The notes under the pieces were generated by a model, which made no database searches, was not told where the DNA came from, and saw nothing but the letters and a program-made list of their open reading frames with translations. Source: Dipylidium caninum (taxonomy: Eukaryota; Platyhelminthes; Cestoda; Cyclophyllidea; Dipylidiidae). From it: a stretch of DNA of 64,000 nt. Below, piece by piece: positions 44,701 to 56,200 of the stretch (positions are counted from its first letter, which is position 1; each line of letters starts with the position of its first letter). The position numbers and the translations under genes were made by a program. The stretch spans positions 2,604,001-2,668,000 of the forward strand of contig QEYB01000448.1 of assembly GCA_017562135.1 (NCBI GenBank), given 5' to 3'.

Positions 44701-44822
44701 ATCACGTCCACATCGCTGAGATTCACTGTGTTGTAGAGCTGACAGCCTCCGCGAGGACTTTCGCCCAAACTTCCGAGGTATGAGAGGCAGAAGAGGATGA
44801 GTAGGACCGTCTGTCTCAGCAT
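41760..44822 (-). CDS. Secreted protein of unknown family
   Basis: Exons 44619-44822, 44364-44443, 43625-43769, 43090-43312, 42561-42793, 42410-42487, 42072-42158, 41760-41879 give 1,170 nt, that is 389 residues with all phases consistent. A clear signal peptide (MLRQTVLLILFCLSYLG) is followed by a soluble body with no second membrane segment. The mature part has about six cysteines (GGCQ, EACS, ECHDC, VKC, IGC) and several Asn-X-Ser/Thr sites, fitting an extracellular glycoprotein. Alternating strand and helix segments such as DVDVIIYIS, NILLVIGP and VKCVVHLIS suggest an alpha/beta fold. The C-terminus is acidic and tyrosine-rich (DLDYYGQKYDYEFGP). An upstream in-frame ATG exists at 44939, but 44822 gives the cleaner signal peptide. 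I do not recognise the family. It precedes cathepsin L on the same strand. Confidence 0.75.
42271..42320. repeat. Tandem 25-bp duplication carrying a 16-bp perfect palindrome
   Basis: Two identical 25-bp units (42271-42295 and 42296-42320) stand head to tail. Each contains the perfect palindrome TAACGCCGCGGCGTTA (42273-42288 and 42298-42313). They lie in the intron between exons 6 and 7 of the unknown secreted gene. Confidence 0.9.
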
Positions 44823-46174
44823 CGCCTTTACACATGCGCCAACTGCATGCACCGTCAGAAAGATGTGTGAGTCGGAGACCACGCGTCTTACATCACGCCT
44901 GAGTGCAGCGAAGTGAGCCAATGAGAGCGCAAAGGTCAAAGTGCTGAACTCGTGATCACCGTGAAAACCACCAAATCATTAGGGCAACAGTGCAGCGCTC
45001 TCTCTCTCTCTCTCTCTCTCTCGAGCTCGTCTTCGGGACCAAGGACCTAGGAAGGCACTCCCTCTTCTGCACTGGGTAGGGTCAGCAACGTGTGCAACCG
45101 AAACGCCGTAAAACGGGAATTGTTTAGGCGAATGTGCCGCGAGAGCGTACTTGGAAGCGCCGCGCCGCCATGAGTCTGCGCATTAATCGCTGCGTAGTCT
45201 TTTTTCCAGTCTACAACCCCAGACGGCGTAGGGGAATGTGTAAGTGTAGCATGAATACTTTCGGCCCAACAGGCCGTAAGCAAACGAATCAGGCTATGGA
45301 AGGGGCCCTGCCGTGGTGTAGACCAGGAGACGAGGCTAACCTCCGTCGAGACGCCCTCACCAGCCGCGAAAAAGTAGCACGAAATGGGCCGCGCCGGCAC
45401 ACCGCGCACTGTGTGTACGAGCAAGGGGGATCCGAATTTCGGAGCTTTTGTCAATGAAAGCCTTGCGGTACGCGGAAGTGCGACTCCTGCGGCAAAGAGG
45501 CGAAGAGGCGAACGCTGACTTTGAAGACCCAATCATTCCGCCCTTCTCTCGCTCCCAGCCCCAGCATCCGCCCACAGAGTCGCCCGTTGTCGCTTAGGAC
45601 AAAAACAAACCGGTGCGTTTGTGGCGAACTTGAGGCAGACGTTGTGGGTCTCCATGCCCCGAAGAAGCCGACACAAGACACGACGGGGCTCCTCGACGCG
45701 ACACCTTCTCCAGCGGTGTTCAGCACCTCGCCAATGCTCGGTCGACCCTTCTGTGCCAGGTGTTAGCCCTCCTCCACGAGGACGAGAGGTTCCGCACCGA
45801 CACACTCCTACCACCACACTCCACCTCAACGAGGGGGCTCGCATGGCCACAAACTCCTGTCACTTAAGTATACAAGGAACGTAGGACCTGGAAGCACGCA
45901 AATTTACAGTTGCCGAGATTTTAACTTAAGGCAACATGAAAGACCCAGCTCCATGTTTAACATATTCCCATAGTAAAACGAGAGTTGCTCCTATTTGGTT
46001 TATGGGCATCATGACTTCAAACAGCCATGAATAGAAAGTCGCTGACTCCCTTTTCTGAATGAAAAAAAAAAACGGAATACATAAGAGATATGGGCGGTGT
46101 GTACAGACTTTCTCCTAAATTAATTGCTGCAAAAATACAGCGCCAAAGGGACGTCTATAGGGGAAATATTTCCA
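44823..46174. other. Region between DNAJC2 and the secreted-protein gene
   Basis: It lies upstream of the secreted gene and downstream of DNAJC2, both on the minus strand. It holds a CT microsatellite at about 44998-45022 and several overlapping frames up to 160 codons in GC-rich sequence, none recognisable. It should contain the promoter of the secreted gene and the DNAJC2 3'UTR. Confidence 0.4.
44998..45022. repeat. (CT)n microsatellite
   Basis: An uninterrupted run of about 12 CT dinucleotides, about 180 nt upstream of the predicted start of the secreted-protein gene. On the coding strand it reads as GA repeats in the promoter-proximal region. Confidence 0.9.
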
Positions 46175-49100
46175 TCACTCTTTGTCCGAAACGCCGACTG
46201 ATGCCAATGCTGCCTTCTTCATACGAACCTGAAGAGAACAAAGAGTAGCATTTTCAGGGTTTCTTTAGCCCTTTACCTACAGAAATACGCTAATCTAAGG
46301 TTGATCACATGGTACTAGTTTATCTTAACCACCTGCGAGGCGACAAGAACTATTACAAAATCTCTAACTCCATGGCGACGGATGAGAAGAAGATAAGAGA
46401 AAGGGACACCAGTACACTGGCAGAGGCGCAATGAAGTATGGCCACAATTCATTGTCTTGTGGAGGATATCAACGAAATTCCCCACCATGGTGGTTCGCTC
46501 CGTGGACGGCTCTGAAGCAATTAAACGGGTGCCCATATGCTCTATGGCAGTCGGATCATTACCCACATCAAGAAAAACTCCCAAAGCCAGATCTGCCCAT
46601 GAGACAGTAAATGGCTCGCACAATGGAGCCGAGATAGCAGCTAGGATTCCCCAAAACCGCCACAACAAGGTCGAAAAGAAATCATTGCAAGTAGAATGAT
46701 TTGTACCTGTTCGGCAAGATCCTTGAACCGTTGGAGGCACTCGCGGAGAGTCCGAGTGCCGACCTCGTCAGCGATGTGCTGCCAGCGTACCGAGCTTGGC
46801 TCACCCGGTCGCACTGGGTGTGCGCGAAGGGCCCTTTCCAGAGCCCGCTGCTCTGACAGAGTCCAGGGTCGATCGGCCTCCGCTGAAGGACAAACAACAT
46901 CGACTAAGCCACTGATGCATAAGTTCGAAAACCACAGTGCTAAAATCCGGATCGCATAGAGGAAAGTGGAGGCTCGGTTATCGGTGGAGTGTTGGTGGCT
47001 CCCCAGAATAAAGTAGGTTCAGGTCCCCTTGCAGTTGCTATAACCCGTCAAGTCATTGTCACCTACTATAACTGGTGACTATCCTAACTTCAGATTCGTC
47101 ACCCACCTATTAGTTAGTTGCAAAGAATAATCGCAGTTCTTGTTGTGATTAAGGGCGTCTTCATGCTTAGCAAGCTGGAGAACCGGTTCAAAGAGTTTAG
47201 TGAGTAAAAGTAAGAAAGGGAAGCTATGAAGATACAAAACAATGCGTACTTGACGACTATAGGTAGTAATTCGTGACAAAAGGGGTAAAACGGGGAATAT
47301 TTGACTTAACAAAGTTGTTGTCAAGAGCTCTTATGAATAAGGCGCAGACACAAGTGAAGACCATCTAGAAAAAATACACCAGTCCGAGGAAAGACAGCGG
47401 CGGATACTCCTGTGACCTTAGGCAATATAGGATTTCCAAGGAATAAAACATCTATTATTGCGGAAATGAAATTTGGTAAACGAGAGTGAAAAACTCACCT
47501 TCAATTTGCTGCGTTATCTTTACCGACTTGATGGCTTCTGATTGCTTGGTGCTGGTTGCGAAGCTATCAAAGGCCTTTTCATTAGCCTCTTGTTTGATAG
47601 CATCGTCTGCAGTTAAAGGAGGGTAGTCAGGGTGGATGGCAGTAGCGACTCCGAAAAATAACGCCTCACTAGGCCATTTGGTTGCCCAGACCTTTCCCCT
47701 AATTGCCAACTTAGTTAGTGCGCTAATGTTATCGTATTCCATGCATGTCTTTTACATAAAGTGTGAGAATATCACATTGTAAGTTTGCAAATGATGGATA
47801 ATTCAATGCTCAACAAACGTGACTGACAATCTTGTCGAACCAGTTTTGCCTGTTTGAGGGCTTCCTTCCCAGTTACTTCAACGTCTTTCACGTGCTGGTT
47901 CACATACGCCGCAATGACGTCCCAACTAGATGGCGGAGAAAAAAAGAAACCAAGTCCAGAAAAATTAGGAGGAACAATATAACACCGAAAAAGGGTGAAG
48001 AATCTACCGTTTCTGGGTGCCAGCTGGGAAGACATTGACGGCTTTTATGAGAAGTTGGGTCATCTCAAAAGTCCACTTTGAGTTTTCGTCGTTATTTGAA
48101 AAATTCGAAGTCAATTTAGACTCGCTATTGGGTCTGAGGCCGGGGGCTTTGGACTCCTTCTGTGCCCTGGCGACCTGCCAAGGGAGGAGAAGCGTGATCG
48201 GCGCGATTGTTTCAGACATGGAAGCGGGATTTCAGGACAAGGACAAAACTAAGTCATAACCTTCTGTGCCGCCACACTTAGAGGTAAAATAAATTAAGCT
48301 GAGGGAAACAGTAAGATAGAATAGTGTATCGGAGTCTAATCCCGATCGTCTGAATAAAAGCTTGCTTAGATAAAGTCGAAAAAACGGACTTTTGCGTCAA
48401 GAATTACATATATATAGAGAATATTCGTAACTTCGTTCGCTCTACGTACTCTAGAGATTCTTAAAATTCATTAATGAAAATATTACATCGAAAATGACAA
48501 AAGGAGTGTGACAAATCTTGCTAATGCTCAAGTCCTACTATACAAACTGAAGAGCACAAACGAATCCAAAAAGAATAGGTGGAGGGTGGAGTTGACAAAG
48601 CGTGACAACAACAGACCTCCGCTTTCCATACAGCAAATGATGCGTTGACATCGCCCGCGTTTTCAAGTTTGGAATTGAGTTCGGCCAATCTAAAGGGAAG
48701 AACGGAGCAAATCCTAAAGAAGATCACAATGGTTTCGATCCGCAAATTTGACCCTTCATCAGAAGCCAAACAATTAACTTAATTCCGTGCAAGCTGAGAG
48801 TTAAGAGCTCGAGTGGTCAATCATAAGAAGCCTTCCTCAGAAAGGATGATGCAAGGTTTAAGAATATTTCGTTCTGAAAACGTTTAGCAATTAGTCAAGG
48901 TAACGGAAAGAAAAACCAAATTCATGGAGAAAAGTACTAAACTTTTGGCCTTTAAATAAGCAAAATCATGTAAGGAAGGTTCTAACACAAGAAAAGCATT
49001 TTGTAACACTGGCAAAAACTTCGCCGTAGAGAATAATGTGGTGAGAAAGTGACAGACAACTCACTCAACAGTAGAAAGAACATGGCAGAGCAGATCAATG

Positions 49101-51295
49101 TGCTGCAGAGTCTGTACCTTTAGGGTACCATCAGCAACCGAGGAGTTCTCAGCCCGTGCAGGGGCAATAAAGTGGTCATATTGATTGGTGCAGATGTTCT
49201 TCAGACGTTTCTTCTCTTTCCTCGCCAAGATTTTCGCCTGCTCCCTCTCCTTCCGCTGCAACGCTGCTTCCTGCCTTTGACGCTCAGCATCAACAGCTCG
49301 CGCAGCTTCTGCAGCGGCGGCTTCAGCTTTGGCACGCTACAAGGAGCACAAACAAATTTTTCTCTGAAGTTCATTTAACTAAATACCACCGAACACAACT
49401 TCTATTGTAGAGAAATCAGAGCAGAATGTTTCTCACAGCTTCCTCCTCAGCCCGACGCTTTTGAATCGCTTCAAGGCGTTCACGTTTGCGAGCTTCCTTC
49501 GCTTCCCGCGAAGCCTTCTCGGCAGCTAGAAGACGCGGATCACGGGAGCGAGCGAGGTCAACAATTTGGTGAATCTTCTTAAGTTCCTCATTGCGGCGGC
49601 GTTGGCGCTCGGCGCGATTGCAGCGTTCAATGTAGCGGCGAGATTCGCGACTAAAAAGACAAATCGAAGTTATTTAACATATGAACTCCGAAATGAAGTT
49701 TGAGTGAACAAGGACTTCTGAAGGATACGTCAATAAAATAGTAATAGATGGCATATTCAAAAAGAGGAAATCTAACGGCGATAAAATTTAGAATGGCCTC
49801 AAGATATCGTTATTTGTAACCAAATTTGGTTTCTAGTTTAAAATGAGGGGATATGAATAAGAAAAAGATGTTAAGCTTTTCATTCAAGAAACCTATTACC
49901 AGTCTTTCGACCAAAAAATGTACTTTACTTTTTACTTAATAATATTCGCAATTACCAAACAAAAGTGTCTTTGAAAATGCGGGAGTGAAATTGTCCATAA
50001 CATTCTCGATTTTGGTGTTTTAGTGCACAAAATACAAAAACCAAAAACCAGATGAATGTTATTTTTTAACATTTGTTACTTTAAACGCAATTTTATAATG
50101 CCTATATGATATTCAGTTAAAATGATAGGTAGTTTGAATCAGAAATACGAGAACTTCCCATAAACTGCGTTAAGATGACAAATGGGCCACAAACCAAGTT
50201 ATAAGAAGTCTTGTGAAATCCCAAAAATGAATGAAATATCCACTAATATTTAGGCATTGGTGTCAAATCTCGGATAATAACAGGATGTCAGAACGCAAGC
50301 TAAAAAATTTTCGACAGCTGACAAATTGCAAGGTCAAGATGTTTTCGAGAAGATGAAAGGGAGTTCAAGGAGAAAACACTTACTCTTCGCCTTTTTCTTT
50401 ATCTTCTTCATCCAGAAACGAAAAGTCTTTCGTGGTCTCATAATCCTCCCTAGCAATAAAAATAAATTCATAAAGCGCGTGAATGATGATTACGACAAGA
50501 ATTAGTGGCATCAACCTACCAAAAATCGTAGAAACGATAAACAAGATCAAGTGGGGTTTGCCTGTGACCAAGAAATGGTGTTGGTTGATGCTTTGACCAT
50601 CTCGCCTTTTCCATAAAAAAATTATTAAGGGCATTAAAGAAATCTTCTTCGATATCCTGTATAGAGGGTTCACATTCGGGTAAAAACGGGTCAACGCTGT
50701 CGTAAGCATGACGCTTTGATGGCTTTCCGAGGATTTCATAAGCTGGAAGGTGGGAAGAAGTTGAACACTTATCCAGAGGCTAACCTTGTGTAATACAGGC
50801 AAAATAATCATGGGAGATATCTTTAATGTTTTCGCCTCGAGCTCGACGCTTATCGGGGTGGTGTTGTAACACGAGTTGCCTGTCTAAATCAGAAAAAAAC
50901 TATTAAGTAAAGAAGAAAGGAAAAACGAAAGACTGGCCGTTTGATGCCATTTATTAAATAAGATGGAGCATTGGAACAAAAAAAATAGAAAACAATGAGT
51001 GCTGGTCACAGCAATAGAATTGCTCAAATCATCACGTTAAAGACATGCAAAATGACTAACATCGTTTTCGGATATCTTCTTCAGAGGCTCTATATCGTAA
51101 ATGCTTCAAATTGAGCACCGCGTAATGATCATTGGTTTTGAAATTTTTAGGATCAAGAGAACGCAGGTATGCAGTATTATCTTCATCACCGAAATCATCT
51201 ACGATTACAGTTTTGTATCCTGCCAATTCCCGAAATATAGTAACATGAGGGTGAGGGTCATACACAACAATAGCTTTGGTCGCGCGCCTGGACAT
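46175..51295 (-). CDS. DNAJC2: DNAJC2 / zuotin (J-domain and tandem SANT protein)
   Basis: Exons 51061-51295, 50785-50883, 50520-50742, 50384-50449, 49437-49650, 49065-49336, 48617-48689, 48008-48174, 47828-47925, 47499-47606, 46707-46882, 46175-46228 give 1,785 nt, that is 594 residues (human 621). The J-domain starts [16 protein letters not shown] and has HPD at residues 87-89. The zuotin homology region contains RFYDFW and [14 protein letters not shown] long charged helix follows (exons 5-6, rich in Arg, Lys, Glu and Ala). SANT1 carries [19 protein letters not shown] and SANT2 carries [16 protein letters not shown] with W and QRFKDLAEQ. The protein is the J-partner of the ribosome-associated complex, acting with Hsp70 on nascent chains, and its SANT repeats also bind chromatin. 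The chosen start (MSRRATKA) is the only in-frame ATG before the J-domain in this exon; a further 5' exon cannot be excluded. Confidence 0.93.
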
Positions 51296-53286
51296 GAAGG
51301 CCCCGCACAAGCAATACACTTATAATCAGGTGGCATAACTTCAAGGTCAAATAATACCCCGTCAGTAAGTAAAACAACAATGCAAATACATTTAAACACA
51401 AAAGTCTATGCATTAGTAATAATTATAAAGCAAGCATATTTTTTACAAATGCAAAAATACAATAAGAAAATATTAAGTTATGGGGTGTGGGACACAAGTA
51501 TCGTAGTGCTTCAGGCAGCCTGCTGGGAATTTACATTATGACGCTATGTAGACTAATAATACACGTTATTTGGACCAGATTCATTAATTCGATACGCAAT
51601 AATCAAGATTCGAGAGCCCTAATGATTAAGGCGTAGGGCCACTCGCAACAGAAAGTGTGGAGCCTCGTATAATAAAACAATTAGGCGGGCCTCCGTGGGA
51701 AATCTAGAAATAGTGTCCTACAGGATGGTTTGGCGTCGGTAAAGGGCCGTGATTTTTATAATATTATTTGAATCACTTGACCTACAAATTAGTGGACTTA
51801 AAGTGCGCTTTGCTGAAATTACTATACGTTAGATGCCATCTATACTTTACTGAAATTATTCTCACGATTCTTTCACTCGATATGAGATATAGCATAAAAT
51901 AATTTCTCTAGTGCTGTTAAATAAATTGTAAAGGTCATTTTTTCATTGGCTGTATTTACCACTTCGGTGGGTGTAGACTAGTCTGCTTGCGTTCGGCATG
52001 CTTTTCGTAACTGTCAAGGGTTGTGCTTCTTTGGCATTGGCAGGAAGCGGACGGAGATTTTCGATCTCAATCGTAAAGAAACACGTCCCGTTAATAAAAT
52101 TTAGAGCGCATCAGCGGAGAAGTACTGGTGGGTTTTTGCGTTGATTCAATTGGCATTCCATAACGCTTATTGTGTGCAATCATGATCTTTTTCTGAACAT
52201 GCACTTCATCTTTTTACCTCAGATTCGTTAATATATATGCAGCTAAGTGTCCTGTCACTAATACTCAGCCAGCTTATTTAACTCTGGCTCAACCACGAAA
52301 TGTAATTTAGCGCGGTAGCTTTTGCTGAATGTTCTCCTCGTAATGTATTTTAATTCCGCTTGTACATTGATTTGCATCACCCTTTGTGGGTTTCCACCGC
52401 TTTGTATTTGTTTTATGCACCTGAGATACTGTCTTTGTGCATTCAGACTGTTTTTTGTCTCTGTTCATTTCACCAAATCACCAATGATCGTATTCTACAC
52501 GTACTCCTTGAGTGAAATGGCCAACTAGGTTTCGACAGCTATTTGCGGCTCTTCTTTGCAAAATCACCGTATTATTTTTATTCAGAACTGAAATGCTTCT
52601 CACTTGAGGAATTTCCCGGTGAGGCGTCACTTCACCCAAATTTCTTTCGGAAACCCATTTCGGAGGAAGAATTATCTGCTTTTCAGGTTTGATACAAATG
52701 AACACCTAATTCATTTTTATAGCTTGGCGGTTTAACTCCTTAGTCGAAAGTGGGTGTCCCCAGAAAAATCTCCGCCATCCTAAGTTTCCAAATCGAAATA
52801 TTTAGTAAACACATTGATTAAAGTCGTCTTTTCCCCATGGTTATTATCTCCAAATTAATGGGAGGTCTAGGTAATTAACCGTGGGAAAGGGCTGGCTCGC
52901 AATCGAGTCATCGTCACTTGCACCTTAAGCAGACATGTTGAGTGACCTCTCATCCATCCACCCAGCCTGCACTAAGCTCTAGTTTAACATGGAGCCACAA
53001 TAAAACTAGTATATTAAGTCCAGGTCAGAACGATGGCTTTACTTTTTGAAAATTTTAGTCGGCCCAAGTTGGGTGGGGGTTATCGTCGTCTACGTAATCA
53101 CCAGATCTACTTTGTCGCTCGACTGTTCATCATTTATCCGGAAAATATGAAATTTGACTTTTACCTTTCCATTCGGAAGGAGTTCACTTTCGGCCTGTTT
53201 CGCATGGGGAAACGAATGGTAGATAGTAATACCAATGGATATCTCAAATCATGAATAAAAATTGAACAAATATAGAACGAGTTAAG
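51296..53286. other. Intergenic region between CEP120 and DNAJC2
   Basis: About 2 kb of AT-rich sequence holding the DNAJC2 promoter and the CEP120 3'UTR (both minus strand). A plus-strand frame at 53033-53254 (73 codons) and other small frames are present but lack recognisable motifs. Nothing else was seen. Confidence 0.45.
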
Positions 53287-56200
53287 TTAAGCGGCGTTGC
53301 TGGCAACAACTTGGAGGCGCCTTATCTCATTCTCGAGATGGATAATCAACTCATCGTCCTCGTAATAGGCACCCGAGGCCAGAAGGCACTCTCGCTCCTC
53401 TCTCAGACGCCTTAGGTGGGAGTCAAGTGCCGGGTCGTTCACCTGCTGGGAGATGGCCGGACTCGGCAAAAGGGCATCCTCGGAATTGCTCAATACAATT
53501 CCTTCCAACCTACAAGCGGAATAGTCCGGACTTTAAAAATGGTCTGAGATAACTGTTATTAACTCGCTAAGACGGTGACAGCAGCAGTCAAGTATGTTAT
53601 CTGAGAATACCTTAGACCTTTCCGGCTTGGAATGTGATCAATCCCTAAGCATCGTTGTGAAATGAATAGTTCTATAATTATTTTCTTAAAAAGGGGGATC
53701 AAGATTATCTATTTTTGTGTCCCCTTCGTTTTCCACGATCTGGGAGGGCGATTCGAGGCTGAACAGATGCCCAAACGGGATATTTTGTGAGTTAATGATA
53801 TAATTTATAAAAAACGGTTTGGTTGTCAGGTTGACTGGTTACGAGGGCTTTTCAATATCAATTTTCCTTGCAAACCTCATTTGGAAGTGAGCAATGGTAA
53901 ATAAGCATGATAAAATCTATAGGCAAAATCATTAATGTTGTGGCAAACATTATCGCTTCAATTGTGCCGAGAAACGTTACTTATTGGGGTCATAAAGCGG
54001 AGGTATTACGTCGGTCAATGTCGAGCATTTAGGTGAGTCCAGATCCCATTATCCTGACATCCATAAAGGATGTCAAATCACTTATCAGACATAAAAACGG
54101 CTACTATCTCTGAATTTTCACAAATTCAAGAGACTTAGAAACAGTTTTTGGACAAAAGGAGAAGTTGCGACTGACCGCTGTGGTTCCGTTGCAATCTGCT
54201 GAACCAGTTTATTGTGGTGAGGACAGCTGCGGGTGTCTCCAGATCGTAGAAGGCTCTGTTCTTTCCGTAGCCCCTCCACTTCAGCTTGTCTTCGTTGAAG
54301 CTCCTGCTTGTAGCGTTGGCGGCTTCTTCCCTCAGAAGTGTTACCTCCTGCAGCGCCCGCGTCCACAGTTCCTTGTAGCGAAGCCGTCCACGCAGCGCTC
54401 CTTCGAGACGTCGCTCCATGGAGGAGAGCTGACTCTGGGCACCTGTCAATTCCGTAGTGAGACGCACTAACTCGAACTGCAAACGACGAATCTCATCCTC
54501 GTCCCGCTTCGCTTGACCCGATTCGCATTTAGCGTCAGCCGCTGTGCCATTAACACGAGCGGCTGCAGTAGCTTTACTTTGCTGATCAAACAGCCGCTCC
54601 TCAAGACCTTGACATTTTTCGCGCAGGAAAGTCAGCTGTATCGCAGAAATGAGTAAATTAACACAAATTACTTTTTTCAGCCAACTGTCTATAGGTTAAC
54701 ATATTTCACGTGGGTGGAATCGAGGTGGAGTTGAAGTTACTGGACACATAAAGTATCTACTTCAGGAAAGCTCAACGTTAATTGTGGATAATTATTTAAA
54801 CGAGTCATTTACGAAAGCAAACTTCTGCATAACTGAGATGGGTTTCTCCAGATAGCTCAAGGAAGGCGGGTATGAATGATAGACGGTGAGATGTACGTTG
54901 TGAGAAAAAGAGCCACTAAATTTAGTTGAGTTTACTATGCTTTCAAAGTGGACTAAGGATTCGCCTTCTAAGTGACATAACTCGCGGTCCTTAGGCATAA
55001 TACAGAATTGGGTTCGTGGCTTCGGAAGCTCCCCACTCCTTAAACCCATTCTAAAGGTGCGCTTTAAACTTTCGGAAGTATGAAGACAACCACATTTCAT
55101 ATTTGGTAGCACGCCCTAGAACAAGTAATGATGGATCTGGGGTTCATCACGAATTTGCACTTATTCCAGAGAAATATGAAAAACTCCATGACAAAATGCT
55201 CAGCTCAAAAGAAACGTGTTAGGCTTGTACGATGATGATGTTGATCTAATTAATCAAGAAAGTGTGGTCAGGAATTACCTCGCTGCTAAGTTGAGAATTT
55301 CGCATTTTTTCAGCACCGAGTGCCTTTTCTGCGTCTCCTATTTTTAGTTGAACATCCTTTAACATACTTTTCTCACGCATTTCGAGATTTCTCTCTATAT
55401 CTCGTTCCGCCGCTTTGAGAAAAGTTTCTTGAATATTCAATTGTTTTTCTCGTTCCATCAGAACCTCCAGCATTGCTCGGAGTTTATCTTCCAACATTTG
55501 ATATTCTTGCATCTAAAAGTAAAGGTTCAAGAGGACAAACCCGTCTTCGATCATAAAACCTATAATTTAGTGCAATTCTCCTTAAGAACAATAAACCACG
55601 AGTTATTTGGTTAATCAATGGGGCTGAACTCGCAAATACATTTTTACTAGTGCTGGTCAAGATCATTAATATCAAAATAAATAAAATTCACGCGGTATTA
55701 ATAGAATGAGAGAGACGAATAGTGACCTTCTTCTTGCATAGAGACTCCCTCTCATCCTCGCGCCGTTTCCACTCCTCTGCAAACAATACCAACATCTTCT
55801 GCTCCCGTAGCTTCAGATCATTCTTAAAACGCTCCTCCTCCTTGGCCTTTCCAAAGCTCAAGCTTCAAGAGCTGTACGATACTCGGAGGTCTGACGAATG
55901 TCGGCGGGCACTTTTTTCTCCTTCTCGATTATCGCTTCCGCGGAACTTGTATATTTACTCCCTCAGTTTGCTGACAAGAGAGGAAATAAGACAGATTCCA
56001 GAGAGTTCTTATTTCACAGCTCAAGATACCTTTAATCAACCTACGTTAAGTGAAGTTATTTCTGTTGCCGTAGAAGAATTGTATACACCCCGAAATCATC
56101 GAGAACTAGAGAATAGGTTATCTCAGCCATTGGTTTTCCATTTAACTTTGCTTCTACCACCCCTTCCATTAGTCTTCGTCGACTATCTATCAAAGTAAAT

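Noticed and set aside
50500..50620. Suspected frameshift in DNAJC2 near the zuotin homology region
   Set aside because: Re-reading the reverse complement showed a continuous frame ([15 protein letters not shown]...RFYDFW), so the exon is intact.
53033..53254. 73-codon plus-strand frame downstream of CEP120
   Set aside because: Isolated, antisense to the CEP120 3'UTR, with no motif and no splice signals that extend it.
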